Assembly: GCA_021793375.1 (NCBI GenBank) | Contig: JAJYSY010000003.1 | Location: 18,181-82,180 of the forward strand | Direction: 5' to 3' | Length of the DNA stretch: 64,000 nt | From: Bacteroidota bacterium | GTDB taxonomy: Bacteria; Bacteroidota; Bacteroidia; Flavobacteriales; Flavobacteriaceae | In this document: positions 62,170 through 64,000 of the stretch, piece by piece | How positions within the stretch are numbered: the first letter of the stretch is position 1 | Layout: every line of letters begins with the position of its first letter | Notes under the pieces: generated by a model | The model's input: only the letters and a program-made list of their open reading frames with translations | Databases searched by the model: none | Told to the model about the DNA's origin: nothing | Made by a program: the position numbers and the translations under genes

Positions 62170-63009
62170 ATGGCAAAAAAGCCTTCACATAAAAACGCTA
62201 AATTCCCTAAAAAAGGAAAAAAGAAAACTTCTGCTAAGAAAAAAAAGAAATTTTCTTCAAAACAGTTGCAACAATCTTCTGTTGATAAACAACTAAAAAA
62301 TCCGGAAGCCGGAATGCGTTTAAATAAATATATTTCCAATTCGGGAGTTTGTTCGCGAAGAGATGCAGATATTTATATCGCCTCAGGAAATGTTACCGTA
62401 AACGGAGAAGTCATCACACAAATGGGATATAAAGTCAAATTGGATGATGATGTCAGATTTGACGGACGACGTTTAAACCCGGTAAAAAAAGAATATGTTT
62501 TATTAAATAAACCCTCCGGATTTTATGTTACCGGAAGTGTAGAAAAACACAATAAAACCGTAATGGATTTAGTGGCGAACGCAAGCCGTAGAAAAATTGT
62601 TCCGGTAGGAAAATTAGAAACCAGTAGCAAAGGTTTATTACTTTTTACCAATGATGGAACTTTAGAAAAAAAGTTAGCCCGAAAAGGAATTCGACAGATT
62701 TTTCATATTGAACTCAAAAAGCCATTACAATTAGAAGATCTTAAAACTTTGAGAGAAGGAATAGGTATTCAAGAAGGATTTATTAAACCCATAGAAATCG
62801 ATTATGTAAAAAATAAATCCAAACATCATATAGGTATAGAACTCACCTCTGTAATTCCTCAAGTTATTCAGAAAGTATTTACCAAAATGGGATATGAAAT
62901 CCTCAATCTTGATCGTGTGGTTTATGGAGAATTAACCAAAAGAAATTTACCGCGCGGACATTTCAGACATTTAACCAAACAAGAAGTCATAAACTTAGGA
63001 ATGATGTAA
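62170..63009 (+). CDS. RsuA/RluB-fold pseudouridine synthase homologue lacking the catalytic signature
   Basis: 279 residues: a very basic N-terminal tail (1-45, over a third Lys), an S4 RNA-binding domain (about 47-95, MRLNKYISNSGVCSRRDAD), and an RsuA/RluB-type domain (105-275). Active RsuA/RluB enzymes have GRLDxxTxGLL, K-x-Y-x-V and a QIRR/QVRR motif. Here these read GKLETSSKGLL with E150 for the catalytic Asp, QIFHIEL with F178 for the Tyr, and PQVIQKVF for the Arg motif. The reading frame is intact and otherwise well conserved (LLFTNDG, LDRVVYGELTKRNLPRGHFRHLT). It is likely an rRNA-binding protein without, or with changed, synthase activity. Confidence 0.83.
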   Translation: MAKKPSHKNAKFPKKGKKKTSAKKKKKFSSKQLQQSSVDKQLKNPEAGMRLNKYISNSGVCSRRDADIYIASGNVTVNGEVITQMGYKVKLDDDVRFDGRRLNPVKKEYVLLNKPSGFYVTGSVEKHNKTVMDLVANASRRKIVPVGKLETSSKGLLLFTNDGTLEKKLARKGIRQIFHIELKKPLQLEDLKTLREGIGIQEGFIKPIEIDYVKNKSKHHIGIELTSVIPQVIQKVFTKMGYEILNLDRVVYGELTKRNLPRGHFRHLTKQEVINLGMM

Positions 63010-63054
63010 TAGCTTTTATTAACTTAGGTTAATGTAAACGAGCTTTTATTTGAC

Positions 63055-63062
63055 TATTTTTG
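63055..63062 (+). promoter_or_regulatory. -7 promoter element of the YceI gene
   Basis: TATTTTTG, 26 bases before the ATG at 63089. Confidence 0.55.
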
Positions 63063-63088
63063 CCTCAAATCAATAATTCAAATTAATT

Positions 63089-63679
63089 ATGATGAAAAAG
63101 AATATTTTTTTAAGCTTAATTTTAATTGCATTCTTTCAGTTTTCTTTTGCACAAGTAAAATGGGATCTTGATAAAATGCACTCTAATGTTCAGTTTTCTG
63201 TTGAACACACCGGAATTTCTTTTGTAGATGGATATTTCAAAAGCGTTGAAGGAGAAATAATCAGTAAAGATGAAAAAGATTTTGAAGAAGCAGAATTCAA
63301 CTTTACAATTGATGTAAATTCAATTGACACTCGCATACAAGCCAGGAATGATCATTTATTATCAGCTGACTTTTTTGATGCTGAAAAATATGGCTCAATT
63401 ACTTTAAAAAATGCAAAATTATATAAGAAATACGATAATAAATATTACTTAAAAGGAGATTTAACTGTAAAAGATGTAACCAAACCTGTAGTATTTGACG
63501 TGGTTAAAAACGGAGAAATCACAGATGAAGATGGTAAATTACATGTAGGATTTACCGCAAAAACAAAAATCAACAGAATGGATTACAACATCAACTATAA
63601 TGATAAACTTCCTTCCGGAATTGATGCTGTAGGAAAAGAAGTGAAAATTATGGTTAATATAGAAATGATTCAACAGTAA
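63089..63679 (+). CDS. YceI-family periplasmic lipid-binding protein
   Basis: 196 residues with a signal peptide (MMKKNIFLSLILIAFFQFSFAQ region, cleavage near 21; the second Met is an equally good start). The YceI beta-barrel follows: WDLDKMHSNVQFSVEHTG, SIDTRIQARNDHLLSADFFDAEKYGSIT-type block, the strand DLTVKDVTKPV, and NRMDYNINYND near the end. The family binds amphiphiles such as polyisoprenoids; the ligand here is unknown. Lone gene with promoter and terminator. Confidence 0.92.
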   Translation: MMKKNIFLSLILIAFFQFSFAQVKWDLDKMHSNVQFSVEHTGISFVDGYFKSVEGEIISKDEKDFEEAEFNFTIDVNSIDTRIQARNDHLLSADFFDAEKYGSITLKNAKLYKKYDNKYYLKGDLTVKDVTKPVVFDVVKNGEITDEDGKLHVGFTAKTKINRMDYNINYNDKLPSGIDAVGKEVKIMVNIEMIQQ

Positions 63680-63706
63680 TTCTTCCACTATTAATTTTAC
63701 AATATT

Positions 63707-63742
63707 AACGCTGAGAGATAAATTTTCTCTCAGCGTTTTTTT
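63707..63742 (+). terminator. Terminator after the YceI gene
   Basis: AACGCTGAGAG (63707-63717) pairs with CTCTCAGCGTT (63727-63737), then a T-run. Confidence 0.9.
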
Positions 63743-63759
63743 ATTTCTAATTTTAAACC

Positions 63760-63800
63760 TGACATCCTGTCATAAACATTTAGCTGGCATAAAGATTGAC
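63760..63800 (+). promoter_or_regulatory. Candidate heat-shock/sigma-54-like promoter of dnaK with upstream palindrome
   Basis: Palindrome TGACA-TCC-TGTCA (63760-63772) followed by TGGCAT-N5-TTGA (63785-63799). The latter has the GG...TTG spacing of a sigma-54 -24/-12 site but GA for the -12 GC. There is no TAnnTTTG box in the spacer. The RNA start would fall near 63811, a leader of about 30 bases. Confidence 0.5.
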
Positions 63801-63820
63801 TTAAATAAGACAAAAATTAG

Positions 63821-64000
<180 letters not shown>

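Overview
The window reads as an ordinary stretch of chromosome from a low-GC member of the Flavobacteriaceae (Bacteroidota). Evidence: a gliding lipoprotein (GldH), a type IX secretion (T9SS) C-terminal sorting domain, two SusC/SusD pairs, an OmpA with thrombospondin type 3 repeats, a SUF operon as the Fe-S assembly locus seen here, a mevalonate-pathway kinase, and promoters of the Bacteroidota form TAnnTTTG. Most starts lack a clear Shine-Dalgarno, so starts were chosen from signal peptides, family length and promoter position. I see no phage, insertion sequence, CRISPR array, rRNA operon or defence island.

Layout. 0-6.3 kb: ricT-like gene, gldH and PBP1A (cut by the left edge), then trhO, and a divergent pair of SCO1-like gene and rseP. 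6.3-16 kb: tRNA-Asn, a glutaryl-CoA-type acyl-CoA dehydrogenase, the operon sufB-lipoprotein-sufC-sufD-sufS-META lipoprotein-sufE-sufT on the minus strand, tRNA-Ala and an alpha/beta hydrolase. 16-25.5 kb: AddB-like and AddA-like helicase/nuclease genes separated by ompA and kbl, with a Crp/Fnr regulator upstream of addA. 25.5-32.6 kb: ribF followed by a vitamin K-dependent carboxylase-like membrane protein, a divergent T9SS-secreted metalloprotease, then prs-rplY-pth. 32.7-37 kb: tRNA-Leu, two bacterial PH-domain membrane proteins, and mevalonate kinase with a UbiA-type prenyltransferase.

37-43 kb is a heavy-metal efflux locus: DUF6660-like small protein, a fused CzcA-CzcC polypeptide and a CzcB-type adaptor. 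43-50 kb has a fasciclin lipoprotein and SusC/SusD pair 1. 50-56 kb (plus strand) has a MORN-type protein, mnmA, nitronate monooxygenase and three SDR-fold enzymes. 56-61 kb has SusC/SusD pair 2 and a 716-base non-coding stretch. 61-64 kb has a Cu/Zn superoxide dismutase lipoprotein, an RsuA/RluB-fold protein that has lost the catalytic signature, a YceI protein and the start of dnaK.

Most genes are housekeeping. The points I would look at first are the pseudouridine-synthase homologue with Asp, Tyr and Arg active-site residues all replaced (62.2-63.0 kb), the sigma-54-shaped promoter and palindrome before dnaK, the one-polypeptide CzcA-CzcC fusion with an internal signal-peptide-like segment and a possible RNA switch before it, the carboxylase-like protein with conserved His and Lys, and two lipoprotein genes built into the suf operon.
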